A stretch of DNA of 64,000 bases from Nocardioides szechwanensis (GCF_900103935.1 NZ_FNIC01000002.1:248001-312000); one strand, 5' to 3'; counted from the first letter of the stretch, positions 28,427-36,138 are shown. Notes: generated by a model not told the origin, from the letters alone. Numbers and translations are program-made.

Positions 28427-28465
28427 GCGGCAGTTTTGCCGGTCGACCGGCGAAACTGCCGCCTG
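28427..28465. terminator. Long hairpin after peptidase E
   Basis: GGCGGCAGTTTTGCCGGTC pairs with GACCGGCGAAACTGCCGCC with one G:U-type mismatch and no loop beyond the central bases. It lies between the peptidase E stop and the convergent small-protein gene, so it may end transcripts from both sides. Its inner part recurs at 28500. Confidence 0.6.
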
Positions 28466-28518
28466 ACCGACGAAGTTCCAGCGGTCAACGTCCAGAAACG
28501 CCGGTCGACCGGCGAAAC
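28438..28518. repeat. Palindromic unit GCCGGTCGACCGGCGAAAC, two direct copies
   Basis: Identical 19-base units at 28438-28456 and 28500-28518, each with the perfect palindrome GCCGGTCGACCGGC, 62 bp apart in non-coding DNA. The left copy is the centre of the terminator hairpin. Nothing else is seen in this 139-bp gap. Confidence 0.6.
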
Positions 28519-28547
28519 CGGACCGAACGGCAGCGAGCCGCAGCCTC

Positions 28548-28781
28548 TCAGCCGGAGCGGGGGTCCTTGCTGGAGTAGCCGGCCTTGGGCTCGAGGCCCT
28601 CGGGGGTCGGTTCGGGGTTGCCGGTCGACTGCTCCGGTGGGGTGTCGGCGTCGGGGTCCGGCTCCGGGGGGCTGGAGTCGAAGACGCCGGTGGTGCCGTG
28701 CTGGCCGGGGCCGGTGGGGCCTTCGCGCTCGCTGCTGACGCCCATGCCGTCCTCGGCGGGGTCGGGCCGGTCGCCGCTCAT
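28548..28781 (-). CDS. Small acidic disordered protein, 77 aa
   Basis: Not recognised. Rich in Pro, Gly, Ser, Asp and Glu (SSPPEPDPDADTPPEQST), no hydrophobic core and no Cys, hence probably unstructured in the cytoplasm. The C-terminal end is basic and aromatic (GLEPKAGYSSKDPRSG), which may be a binding motif. Its ATG overlaps the stop of the upstream 89-aa gene (ATGA), strong evidence that both are translated. It ends the run of small genes before the convergent hairpin. Confidence 0.6.
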   Translation of the reverse strand: MSGDRPDPAEDGMGVSSEREGPTGPGQHGTTGVFDSSPPEPDPDADTPPEQSTGNPEPTPEGLEPKAGYSSKDPRSG

Positions 28782-29047
28782 GCGGGGTTCTCCCGGTCGG
28801 CCTCGTCGGCGGCACCGGTGTTGTCGTCGTCGGAGTCGTCCTCGGTGGCCTCGGTCGAGGTGTCCTCGCCCTCCTTCACCTCGTCGGGGAGGGCGTCGTC
28901 GACGGCCGGGTTGTCCTCGGGCGTGAGGTCGGCGGGGACCGGCTCGGCGTCCCCGTCGGTGTCGGGGACGGCGTCGACACCGCCGGGGTTGGGCTCGCCG
29001 GGCTCGATCTCCGGCTCGGGCTTGGGTCCGAGATCCGCGTCAGGCAT
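28778..29047 (-). CDS. Small highly acidic protein, 89 aa
   Basis: Not recognised. Almost every third residue is Asp or Glu (KEGEDTSTEATEDDSDDDNT), with Pro- and Gly-rich N-terminal half and no hydrophobic segment, so intrinsically disordered. The coupling of its stop to the next ATG and a start 9 bp after the NUDIX stop place it in a leftward operon with the NUDIX and antitoxin-like genes. Low-complexity acidic chains can buffer metals, act as DNA mimics or serve as stress proteins; nothing here selects among these. Confidence 0.6.
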   Translation of the reverse strand: MPDADLGPKPEPEIEPGEPNPGGVDAVPDTDGDAEPVPADLTPEDNPAVDDALPDEVKEGEDTSTEATEDDSDDDNTGAADEADRENPA

Positions 29048-29056
29048 GGGGGCTCC

Positions 29057-29536
29057 TCAGAATCCGAAGGTGGTGTACGGCACGGAGGTACCCGTCCGGA
29101 TGCCGTCCAACACGGCCCGCTCGTGGGGTACGACGGGGTCGGGCAGGTCGTCGAGCCGGCACCAGCGCAGCTCGGCGCACTTCTCGGGCTCGACGATGCG
29201 CGGCTCGCCGGACCACGAGGTGGCGGTGAAGAAGAAGTCGATCCGCTCGTCGATCGGCTCGGCGTGGGCGGTGCGCTGCATCGAGGTCACGAACTGCAGG
29301 AACAGGTGGCCGACGCCGATCTCCTCGCTCGCCTCGCGAGCAACGGCGGCGTACGCCGTCTCGCCACGCTCGACGTGGCCGGCCGCGGCCGCGGCCCAGT
29401 GGTCGTCCATGTAGCCGGTGTTCTGCCGGAGCTGGAGGAGCACCTCCTGGCCGCCGGACCCGTCGGGACCCTCGCGCAGCAGGAACAGGTAGGCCGCCGG
29501 GACGACGACGAAGCGGCCGTGGGAGGGGTCGGTCAC
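29057..29536 (-). CDS. NUDIX hydrolase
   Basis: 159 residues. The Nudix box is nearly complete: GHVERGETAYAAVAREASEEIGV (residues about 64-86; pattern GX5EX7REUXEEXGU). It hydrolyses a nucleoside diphosphate linked to another group; the typical housekeeping role is clearing damaged nucleotides or NADH/ADP-ribose. The GTG start at 29536 lies seven bases from the stop of the 56-aa gene. Among the tiny acidic proteins it is the only enzyme of the operon. Confidence 0.88.
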   Translation of the reverse strand: MTDPSHGRFVVVPAAYLFLLREGPDGSGGQEVLLQLRQNTGYMDDHWAAAAAGHVERGETAYAAVAREASEEIGVGHLFLQFVTSMQRTAHAEPIDERIDFFFTATSWSGEPRIVEPEKCAELRWCRLDDLPDPVVPHERAVLDGIRTGTSVPYTTFGF

Positions 29537-29543
29537 TGGGCCC

Positions 29544-29714
29544 TCACTGGGACGGCTGGTCCACGCTGGTGCCGGCGTTCTCCTCCTGGAGGTCGCTGGT
29601 GTGGGCGTCGTCGTTCTCGTCCGGGAGCTCGCTGCCGTGCTCACCCGGAGGGTCGACGTCCATCGGCACGTTGTCGGTCGGCTCGGCCTGCGGCTCGCCC
29701 TTCGACTCGCTCAC
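29544..29714 (-). CDS. Tiny acidic protein, 56 aa
   Basis: Begins with GTG at 29714, overlapping the stop of the antitoxin-like gene (GTGA). The sequence is strongly acidic and Pro/Ser-rich (MDVDPPGEHGSELPDENDD), with no hydrophobic core and no similarity I can name. It resembles the two acidic proteins downstream in composition. Translational coupling is the main evidence for reality. Confidence 0.5.
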   Translation of the reverse strand: MSESKGEPQAEPTDNVPMDVDPPGEHGSELPDENDDAHTSDLQEENAGTSVDQPSQ

Positions 29715-29914
29715 TTGATGTCGTCGTTCTTGCTGTCGAGCTTGTCCAGCCCGTCCTTGGCCGCACCGGTCGCCTTGGCGATCTTGTCGGTGTGCTTGCC
29801 GCCGGTCTTCCTGTCGGCCGCGGAGGCGGCCTTGTCGATGCCGTCGGCGATCTTGTCGCCGTGCTTGTCGACCGCGTCGGTCAGCTTGCCCTTGGCCTTG
29901 TCCAGGAAACTCAT
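29711..29914 (-). CDS. MT0933-type antitoxin-like small protein
   Basis: 67 residues: MSFLDKAKGKLTDAVDKHGD, then KIADGIDKAASAADRKTGGKHTDKI split over two similar halves (GDKIADGIDKAAS / TDKIAKATGAAKD), Lys/Asp/Ala-rich helices. This matches the family named after MT0933 (Rv0909), annotated as antitoxin but common as a lone CsbD-like gene. No toxin partner is adjacent; the coupled downstream ORF is an acidic mini-protein, not Rv0910-like. A stress role is as likely as an antitoxin role. Confidence 0.7.
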   Translation of the reverse strand: MSFLDKAKGKLTDAVDKHGDKIADGIDKAASAADRKTGGKHTDKIAKATGAAKDGLDKLDSKNDDIK

Positions 29915-29976
29915 GTCGCTCCTCCGTCGGGTGCGGTGCTGTGCTGTCTGCGTTCGGTCCTTGCCACACTAGCCAC

Positions 29977-30885
29977 ATGCCTGCACCGCCGATCGTCGCG
30001 CTCGTGGGGGCGACGGCGTCCGGCAAGACCGGGCTGTCGCTCGACCTCGCCGAGCGTCTCGGCGGCGAGATCGTCAACACCGACGCGATGCAGGTCTACC
30101 GCGGCATGGACATCGGTACGGCGAAGGTCCCGCCGGCCGAGCGCCGCGGGATCCCGCACCACCTGCTCGACCTGCTGTCGGTGCGCGAGCCGCTGAGCGT
30201 CGCGCACTTCCAGGAGCAGGCGCGCGACACGGCCACCCGGCTCCGCGAGCAGGGCCGGACGCCGGTCCTGGTCGGCGGTAGCGCGCTCTACACCCGCGCG
30301 ATCCTGGACCGCTTCGACTTCCCCGACACCGACCCCGCCGTCCGCGCCCGGTGGGAGGCCGAGCTCGCCGCGGTCGGGCCGGCCGCCCTGCACGCCCGCC
30401 TCGCCGAGACCGACCCCAAGGCCGCGGCGAAGATGGAGCCGCTCAACGGGCGCCGCGTCGTCCGCGCGCTCGAGGTCATCGAGATCACGGGCGCCCCCTA
30501 CTCCGCCTCCCTGCCCGAGCTCGAGTACGCCGACCCGCGCAGCGTCCAGATCGGCCTGCTGATCGACCGGCCCACCCTGGACGTGCGGATCGAGCAACGG
30601 GTCGGCGAGATGTTCGAGGCCGGCTTCGTCGACGAGGTACGCCGCCTCCTGGACGAGGGCCTCGCGGAGGGGCTCACCGCGCGCCGGGCGATCGGCTACC
30701 GCGACGTGGTCGCGCACCTCGCCGGTGACCTCAGCCTCGACGACGCCCGCCAGCGAACGGTCTTCGCGACCCGCCGGTTCGCGCGCCGCCAGGACTCGTG
30801 GTTCAAGAAGGACCCGCGGATCGTGTGGCTGCCGTTCGACGCCCCCGACCTCGCCGACCAGGCCCTGGCCGCGCTGCCGAGCTAG
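29977..30885 (+). CDS. miaA: tRNA dimethylallyltransferase MiaA
   Basis: 302 residues. P-loop GATASGKT (11-18), the DAMQVYRGMDIGTAK motif, the specific LVGGSALYTRAILD, and RRFARRQDSWFKKD near the end. It transfers a dimethylallyl group to A37 of UNN-reading tRNAs, giving the substrate for MiaB. ATG 29977 lies ten bases after CACACT, a possible -10 of a short-leader promoter. In mycobacteria miaA neighbours dapF and hflX, as it does here with inserted genes. Confidence 0.95.
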   Translation: MPAPPIVALVGATASGKTGLSLDLAERLGGEIVNTDAMQVYRGMDIGTAKVPPAERRGIPHHLLDLLSVREPLSVAHFQEQARDTATRLREQGRTPVLVGGSALYTRAILDRFDFPDTDPAVRARWEAELAAVGPAALHARLAETDPKAAAKMEPLNGRRVVRALEVIEITGAPYSASLPELEYADPRSVQIGLLIDRPTLDVRIEQRVGEMFEAGFVDEVRRLLDEGLAEGLTARRAIGYRDVVAHLAGDLSLDDARQRTVFATRRFARRQDSWFKKDPRIVWLPFDAPDLADQALAALPS

Positions 30886-30957
30886 GGCACGCCCCTGGGC
30901 CCAACTGGGCAAGAACGGTCGGGCGCGGACCGGCTGGTTGCGTCCACACTGGTCCGC

Positions 30958-31872
30958 ATGGACGGACGTGACCGGCTCCGCGAGCTGCTCGACGCGGTGC
31001 TCGACGAGGACAACCGGACCCTCGGCGACATGGCCGGCGACGCCCACTCCTCGCCGTACCACTTCAGCCGGTCGCTGACCCGCGACGCCGGCGAGCCGCC
31101 GGTGGCCATGAAGCGCCGGGTGCTGCTCGAGCGCGCCGCCTGGCGCCTGCGCGGCGGGACGACGGTCACCGACGCGGCGTTCGAGGCCGGTTACGAGTCC
31201 GTGGAGGGCTTCAGCCGCGCCTTCCGCCGCGCCTACGGGCACGTGCCCAGCCAGGCCCTGGCCGCTACGACGAGCGTCGGCCACTGGCTGCCGGCCCCCA
31301 ACGGCATCCACTTCCACCCTCCCATGTCCCTGTGGGTGCACACCCAGGAGCAGTCCATGGATCCCCTGACCGACCTGATGATCCAGCACGACCTCGACGA
31401 CAGCCGCGACCTGATCGCGCTCGCCAAGGGGCTGAGCGACGAGGACTACCGCCGCGAGGTGCTTTCGGCACACGCGGCCCTGAGCTGGGACGGCGCCGAC
31501 ACCTCGATCGCCGCCGTGCTCGAGCACCAGGTGTGGACCAAGGAGGTCTGGCTGGCCGCGATCGAGGGCGCCGACATCCCGCCGCGCGACGGTGACGACC
31601 CGGCCTCGCTGCTTGCCCGGCACGACGCGGTCGCCCCGCGCTGGCTGGCAGCCGTACGCGACATCGACCAGCGGGGGGCCTGGGAGGACCGCCTCATCGA
31701 CGCCCTGTGCGACCCGCCGGAGAGCTTTGTCCTGAGCAGCGTGGTCGCCCACGTGCTCACCTTCGCCGCGCACCGGCGCCAGCTCGCCCGCCTGCTGATG
31801 CGCGCCAACGGCCACGAGGTCGACCACGGCGACCCGATCGAGTGGCTGCGCGCACGGACGGGGGTGTCCTGA
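30958..31872 (+). CDS. AraC-type HTH fused to DinB-like domain
   Basis: 304 residues. Residues 1-105 are an AraC/XylS double helix-turn-helix (SSPYHFSRSLTRDAGEPPV and the second turn DAAFEAGYESVEGFSRAFRRAYG). Residues ~135-300 look like a DinB four-helix bundle (DLMIQHDLDDSRDLIALAKGL, LEHQVWTKEVWLAAIEG, VVAHVLTFAAHRRQLARLLM), with His residues at the usual metal positions. DinB proteins often transfer thiols or bind metals, so this fusion could be a sensing or self-regulated detoxifying protein. It is coupled to the DHFR-like gene (TGATG). Confidence 0.8.
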   Translation: MDGRDRLRELLDAVLDEDNRTLGDMAGDAHSSPYHFSRSLTRDAGEPPVAMKRRVLLERAAWRLRGGTTVTDAAFEAGYESVEGFSRAFRRAYGHVPSQALAATTSVGHWLPAPNGIHFHPPMSLWVHTQEQSMDPLTDLMIQHDLDDSRDLIALAKGLSDEDYRREVLSAHAALSWDGADTSIAAVLEHQVWTKEVWLAAIEGADIPPRDGDDPASLLARHDAVAPRWLAAVRDIDQRGAWEDRLIDALCDPPESFVLSSVVAHVLTFAAHRRQLARLLMRANGHEVDHGDPIEWLRARTGVS

Positions 31873-32432
31873 TGGGCCGCACGACGTACTACACGGCGAC
31901 CACGCTCGACGGGTTCATCGCCGACGAGCACGACTCGCTCGACTGGCTCTTCGTGCAGGACCAGGACGAGGCCGGGGCGCTCAACTACGACGGCTTCATC
32001 AAGGACATCGGTGCGATCGCGATGGGTTCGACGACCTACGAGTGGGTGGCCGCCCACAACGCCAGGACCGGCGACGCGTGGGCCTACGACATGCCGGCCT
32101 GGGTGTTCACGCACCGCGAGCTGGAGCCGATCGGCGACGGCATCACGTTCACCTCGGCGCCGGTTGTCGACGTGCACGCCGAGATGACCGCAGCCGCCGG
32201 CGACAAGGGGCTGTGGGTGGTCGGCGGGGGAGACCTGGCCGGGCAGTTCGCCGACGCCGGGCTGCTCGACGAGATCGTCACCTACATCGCGCCGGTGACC
32301 CTGGGGAAGGGACGCCAGATCTTCCCGCGCCGCTACGACCTGCGGCTCGTGGAGCTGGCCCAGAACAAGGCGTTCGCCTGCGCGCGCTACGAGGTCGTCG
32401 GCCCCCGCGGTGGGCCTACCCTCGGGGCATGA
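31872..32432 (+). CDS. Dihydrofolate-reductase-like (RibD C-terminal) protein
   Basis: 186 residues of the DHFR/RibD_C fold: TTYYTATTLDGFIADEHDSLDWL, AIAMGSTTYEWV, VFTHREL, LWVVGGGDLAGQFADAGLLDEI and the end strand AFACARYEV. These short stand-alone proteins are NADPH-binding reductases of unknown substrate. They are not the housekeeping FolA. They frequently accompany DinB- or AraC-type genes. Start and stop overlap both neighbours, so it is the middle gene of an operon of three. Confidence 0.85.
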   Translation: MGRTTYYTATTLDGFIADEHDSLDWLFVQDQDEAGALNYDGFIKDIGAIAMGSTTYEWVAAHNARTGDAWAYDMPAWVFTHRELEPIGDGITFTSAPVVDVHAEMTAAAGDKGLWVVGGGDLAGQFADAGLLDEIVTYIAPVTLGKGRQIFPRRYDLRLVELAQNKAFACARYEVVGPRGGPTLGA

Positions 32433-33241
32433 GCCTGCCCACGCCCGGACCCGACCGCACCGCCGTCGTCACCGGCGCCTCCTCCGGGATCGGCGCCGAG
32501 ATCGCAAGGGACCTGGCCCGGCGCGGCCACCAGGTCACGCTGGTCGCGCGCACGGTCGCCAAGCTCGACGAGCTCGCCGCGGAGATCACCGCGGCCGGCG
32601 GCCGGGCCGACGTGATCGCGGCCGACCTGACCGATCGTGCGGCACGCGCCGAGTTGGTCGACCGGGTCACCGCCCTGGGCCTGGTCCCCGACATCCTGGT
32701 CAACAACGCCGGCTTCTCGACGCTGGGCCCGGTCGCCAAGGCCGACCCCGAGGAGGAGATGCGGATGGTCGAGGTCGACGTCGTCAGCGTCGTCGACCTG
32801 TGCACTCGCTTCCTTCCGGGCATGGTCGGACGTGGCCGCGGAGCCGTCCTCAACGTCGCCTCCACCGCGGCCTTCCAGCCGTTGCCGGGCCAGGCGGGGT
32901 ACGGCGCCGGCAAGGCGTTCGTACTGTCCTACTCGCAGTCCCTGGCCGGTGAGCTGCGTGGCAGCGGTGTCACCGCCACCGCGCTCTGCCCCGGGCCCGT
33001 CGACACCGGCTTCGGCGCGGCTGCCGGCTTCTCCAAGGAGGACGCCGAGAACGCGCTCCCCGCGGTGATGTGGGTGCCGGCGACCGAGGTGGCGAAGGCC
33101 GGCGTGGACGGGATGGCCAAGGGGCGGCTCGTCGTGATCCCCGGGCTCGCCAACCGCGTGGGTGCGGCGCTGTCCCAGGTGGCGCCGCGCAGCGTCCTGC
33201 TGCCGATCCTCGCGCGCAGCCACCCGGGCCTGCGCGAGTAG
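32429..33241 (+). CDS. SDR-family oxidoreductase
   Basis: 270 residues, classical SDR: TGASSGIG (14-21), LVNNAGFSTLG, catalytic Ser in ASTAAF, YGAGKAF (Tyr-x-x-x-Lys), and the PGPVDTGF substrate loop. The C-terminal extension (RVGAALSQVAPRSVLLPILAR) is like those of the YqjQ/DltE subgroup, which associates with membranes. ATGA overlap with the DHFR-like gene indicates coupling. The substrate is not indicated by context. Confidence 0.87.
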   Translation: MSLPTPGPDRTAVVTGASSGIGAEIARDLARRGHQVTLVARTVAKLDELAAEITAAGGRADVIAADLTDRAARAELVDRVTALGLVPDILVNNAGFSTLGPVAKADPEEEMRMVEVDVVSVVDLCTRFLPGMVGRGRGAVLNVASTAAFQPLPGQAGYGAGKAFVLSYSQSLAGELRGSGVTATALCPGPVDTGFGAAAGFSKEDAENALPAVMWVPATEVAKAGVDGMAKGRLVVIPGLANRVGAALSQVAPRSVLLPILARSHPGLRE

Positions 33242-33262
33242 ATCGACCAGTAGATTGGGGGC

Positions 33263-33898
33263 GTGACGACTGCCGCCTGGACCGAGATCACCACGGCCGA
33301 CGAGCTCGTCGGCTTGCTGGGGGAGCCCAACGAGCGGGCAGCCAACAAGGGGCGGACGGCCCTGCTCGACGTCGACCGCGACTGGCTGGCGGCGTCGCCG
33401 TTCTGCGTGATGGCCACTTCGTCGGCCACCGGCATCCTGGACGCCTCGCCCAAGGGCGACCCGGCCGGCAGCCTGGTCCACGTCATCGACGACGCCACGA
33501 TCGCGCTGGCCGAGCGCCCCGGCAACCGCCGGGCCGACGGCTACAGGAACATCATCGACAACCCCCACGTGGGCCTGTGCTTCGTGATCCCGGGCCGCGG
33601 CGACACCCTGCGGATCAACGGCCGCGCCCGGCTGGTCTGCGACGCGCCGTTCTTCGACGACCAGGTGGTCAAGGGACACCGGCCCCTGCTGGCGGTGGTC
33701 GTCGACATCGAGGAGATCTTCTTCCACTGCTCCAAGGCGTTCCTGCGCTCGCAGCTCTGGAAGCCCGAGACCTGGGACCCCACCGGCCGCGTGCCACGCC
33801 GTGCCGTCCTCGCGCACGACGTCGAGCCGAACGGCATGACCGTCGAGGAGCTCGACGTCTACTACGGCCCGGGCTACGAGCGGGGGCTCTACGCATGA
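33263..33898 (+). CDS. Pyridoxamine 5'-phosphate oxidase family protein (MSMEG_1061/DR_2398-type)
   Basis: 211 residues. The flavin-binding split barrel includes FCVMATSSATGILDASPKGDPAG and the subgroup-specific FHCSKAFLRSQLWKPETW, with MTVEELDVYYGPGYERGLY at the end. Members bind FMN; the reaction is unknown. The start is a GTG at 33263. It overlaps the dapF start (ATGA), so the two are coupled, though a role in lysine synthesis is not implied. Confidence 0.85.
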   Translation: MTTAAWTEITTADELVGLLGEPNERAANKGRTALLDVDRDWLAASPFCVMATSSATGILDASPKGDPAGSLVHVIDDATIALAERPGNRRADGYRNIIDNPHVGLCFVIPGRGDTLRINGRARLVCDAPFFDDQVVKGHRPLLAVVVDIEEIFFHCSKAFLRSQLWKPETWDPTGRVPRRAVLAHDVEPNGMTVEELDVYYGPGYERGLYA

Positions 33899-34686
33899 GC
33901 TACCCCTTCCTGAAGGGGCACGGCACCGAGAACGACTTCGTGCTGCTGCCCGACCACGACGGCACGGTCCACGGCGACCTGGACCCCGCGCGGGTGCGCG
34001 CCCTGTGCGACCGGCGCGCCGGTATCGGCGGCGACGGCGTGCTCCGGGTGCTGCGCCGCGACGGCGGCTGGTTCATGGACTACCGCAACTCCGACGGCTC
34101 GCTGTCGGAGATGTGCGGCAACGGCATCCGTGTCTTCGGTCTCCACCTGGTGCAGGAAGGGCTCGCCGACCCGACCCAGCCGCTCGAGGTCGACACCCGC
34201 GACGGGATCAAGGTCCTGACCTTCGACGGCGACCGGATCACCGTCGACATGGGCACCCCCCAGGTCCTCGGCGACTCCGAGGTCGCCGTCCCCGGCCACA
34301 CCTGGACCGCCACCCACGTCGACGTCGGCAACCCGCACGCGGTCGCGTTCGTCGACGACCTCGCCGAGGCCGGCCCGCTGCTCGACGCCCCCACGCACGA
34401 CCCCGGCGTCTACCCCGGGGGCGTCAACGTCGAGTTCGTCGTACGGCGCGGCCCGCAGCACGTCGCCATGCGGGTGCACGAGCGCGGCTCGGGCGAGACC
34501 CGCGCCTGCGGCACCGGCGCCTGCGCGGTGATGGTCGCCGCGGCCGTCGCCGACGGGGCGCCGCGCGACACGGCGTACCGCGTCGACCAGCCGGGCGGCA
34601 GCCTCTCGATCATCTGGACCGCCGACGACCGGGTGCTGATGACCGGCCCCGCGCAGATCGTGGCCCGCGGCACCACCGACCTCTGA
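33895..34686 (+). CDS. dapF: Diaminopimelate epimerase DapF
   Basis: 263 residues. The two catalytic thiols are Cys74 (EMCGNGIRVFG) and Cys205 (RACGTGACAVM), with the N-terminal KGHGTENDFVLLPD. It interconverts LL- and meso-diaminopimelate for lysine and peptidoglycan synthesis. It overlaps the PPOX-like gene by four bases. In mycobacteria dapF lies between miaA and hflX, and the same order is kept here. Confidence 0.95.
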   Translation: MSYPFLKGHGTENDFVLLPDHDGTVHGDLDPARVRALCDRRAGIGGDGVLRVLRRDGGWFMDYRNSDGSLSEMCGNGIRVFGLHLVQEGLADPTQPLEVDTRDGIKVLTFDGDRITVDMGTPQVLGDSEVAVPGHTWTATHVDVGNPHAVAFVDDLAEAGPLLDAPTHDPGVYPGGVNVEFVVRRGPQHVAMRVHERGSGETRACGTGACAVMVAAAVADGAPRDTAYRVDQPGGSLSIIWTADDRVLMTGPAQIVARGTTDL

Positions 34687-34709
34687 CCCACCCGAACGGG
34701 GGCGACCAC

Positions 34710-34715
34710 TAAAGT
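34710..34715 (+). promoter_or_regulatory. Likely -10 element of leaderless promoter
   Basis: TAAAGT ends seven bases before ATG 34723, so transcription would begin at or next to the start codon. No ribosome site is present before this gene, which is consistent with a leaderless message. Confidence 0.35.
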
Positions 34716-34722
34716 CCGCTGC

Positions 34723-35499
34723 ATGGAACTCACCGGATCTTCTGCCATCGTCACCGGCGGCGCGTCGGGCATCGGCGCGGCCGCCGCGCGTGCGCTCGCC
34801 GCCAAGGGCGCCACCGTCGTGGTCGCCGACCTCCAGGCCGACAAGGGCGAGGCCCTGGCCGAGGAGATCAAGGGCGTCTTCGCCCAGGTCGACGTGACCA
34901 ACACCGAGCAGATCGCCGCCGCGGTCAAGGCCGCCAGTGACATCGCGCCGCTGCGCGCCGTCGTCAACTCCGCCGGCATTGGCTGGGCGCAGCGCACCAT
35001 CGGCCGCGACGGCCAGCTCGAGTCGGCCCACTCGCTCGAGGCGTTCACGAAGGTCGTGCAGATCAACCTGATCGGCACCTTCGACATGGTCCGCCAGGCC
35101 GCCACCGCGATGAGCCAGAACGAGCCCGACGAGGACGGCTGCCGCGGCTCGATCGTCAACCTCGCCAGCGTCGCGGCCTTCGACGGCCAGATCGGCCAGG
35201 CGTCCTACTCCGCGTCCAAGGGCGGCGTGGTCGGCATGACCCTGCCGGTCGCGCGCGACCTGTCGGCCGCCGGCATCCGCCTCAACACCGTGGCGCCCGG
35301 CCTGATCGACACCCCGATCTACGGCGAGGGCCCCGACTCCGACGCCTTCAAGGAGAACCTCGGCAAGAACGTGCTGTTCCCCAAGCGCCTCGGCACCCCC
35401 GCCGAGCTGGCCAGCATGGTCGTCGAGTGCCTCACCAACGCCTACATGAACGGCGAGGTCGTCCGCGTCGACGGCGGCATCCGCATGCCCCCCAAGTAG
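34723..35499 (+). CDS. 3-hydroxyacyl-CoA dehydrogenase type-2-like SDR
   Basis: 258 residues. TGGASGIGAAAA (12-23) and VVADLQADKG mark NAD binding; active-site residues are in NLASVAAFDGQIGQASYSASKG split as Ser in NLAS, Tyr-Ser-Ala-Ser-Lys. The insert QNEPDEDGCRGSIVN and PGLIDTPIYG are typical of the HSD17B10/short-chain 3-hydroxyacyl-CoA dehydrogenase group. The likely role is a step in fatty-acid or branched-chain amino-acid breakdown. It is followed by repeat copy 2, which also acts as its probable terminator. Confidence 0.87.
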   Translation: MELTGSSAIVTGGASGIGAAAARALAAKGATVVVADLQADKGEALAEEIKGVFAQVDVTNTEQIAAAVKAASDIAPLRAVVNSAGIGWAQRTIGRDGQLESAHSLEAFTKVVQINLIGTFDMVRQAATAMSQNEPDEDGCRGSIVNLASVAAFDGQIGQASYSASKGGVVGMTLPVARDLSAAGIRLNTVAPGLIDTPIYGEGPDSDAFKENLGKNVLFPKRLGTPAELASMVVECLTNAYMNGEVVRVDGGIRMPPK

Positions 35500-35503
35500 C
35501 CGC

Positions 35504-36127
35504 TCACACGTTGACCCGCCCGAAACTTTCGGGCGGGTCAACGAGGTCGGTGAGGTCGAGGACGAGGTCGGCTCGGGAGGCTGCCGCCTCGATGAGTACG
35601 GCGTTGGGCTGGTCGACCCGCTCGACCCACGCGCGGGCCTCGGCCGGGCTCTTGCCGAACGCCACGTGGCGCGCGACCAGCCGCTCGAGCCGCAGGGCCT
35701 CGTCGGTGACGACGTGCCAGACCGTGTCGAGCTGCTCGCGCACCCGCGGCCAGGCGCCGTCCTCGAGCAGCAGGTAGTTGCCCTCGGTCACCACCAGCGC
35801 CGCGTCGCCGCGGATCGGCAGGGCCCCGGCGAGCGGCTGCTCGAGCCCGCGCTCGAAGCTCGGCGCCATCACCAGCGGCTCGCGCCCGCGCACCCGCGCG
35901 AGCAGGGCGGCGTACCCCTCGGCGTCGAAGGTCTCCGGCGCACCCTTGCGGTCGCGCAGCCCGCGCCGGACGAGCTCGACGTCGGCGAGGTGGAAGCCGT
36001 CCATGGGTACGACGGTCGCGCGGCGGCGGGCGCCGAGCAGCGCGGCCAGCGTGGACTTGCCCGCGCCCGGGGCGCCCGTGATCCCCAGCATCCGCCCGGC
36101 GATGGCGGGCAGGTCGTCGGGCGTCAC
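35504..36127 (-). CDS. P-loop nucleoside/nucleotide kinase family protein (uridine-kinase-like)
   Basis: About 207 residues. P-loop GAPGAGKST (18-26), the substrate loop VPMDGFHLAD, VTEGNYLLL, and a lid with RLERLVARHVAFGKSPAEA. This fold covers uridine kinase, pantothenate kinase and YggC/FrcK-like sugar kinases; the PMDGFH and EGNYLL motifs fit the latter two best. GTG 36127 is chosen, 11 bases after the stop of the DinB-like gene. The last 12 residues come from an intergenic-type palindrome and are probably an unconserved tail. Confidence 0.8.
   Translation of the reverse strand: MTPDDLPAIAGRMLGITGAPGAGKSTLAALLGARRRATVVPMDGFHLADVELVRRGLRDRKGAPETFDAEGYAALLARVRGREPLVMAPSFERGLEQPLAGALPIRGDAALVVTEGNYLLLEDGAWPRVREQLDTVWHVVTDEALRLERLVARHVAFGKSPAEARAWVERVDQPNAVLIEAAASRADLVLDLTDLVDPPESFGRVNV
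35507..35543. repeat. Palindromic repeat copy 2, overlapping a C-terminal coding end
   Basis: The same CGTTGACCCGCCCGAAA-c-TTTCGGGCGGGTCAACG palindrome as at 17253, here with 17-bp arms. On the minus strand it encodes the last 12 residues (VDPPESFGRVNV) of the kinase below, and on the plus strand it lies eight bases after the SDR stop, so it can act as terminator for both genes. Confidence 0.75.
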
Positions 36128-36138
36128 GAGGGCCAGTG

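Noticed and set aside
29711..29914. Complete toxin-antitoxin pair
   Set aside because: Only an MT0933-like antitoxin homologue is present; the coupled ORF has no toxin features.
29911..31827. 638-codon frame antisense to miaA and the AraC-DinB gene
   Set aside because: Composition typical of a mirror frame, and both sense genes are certain.
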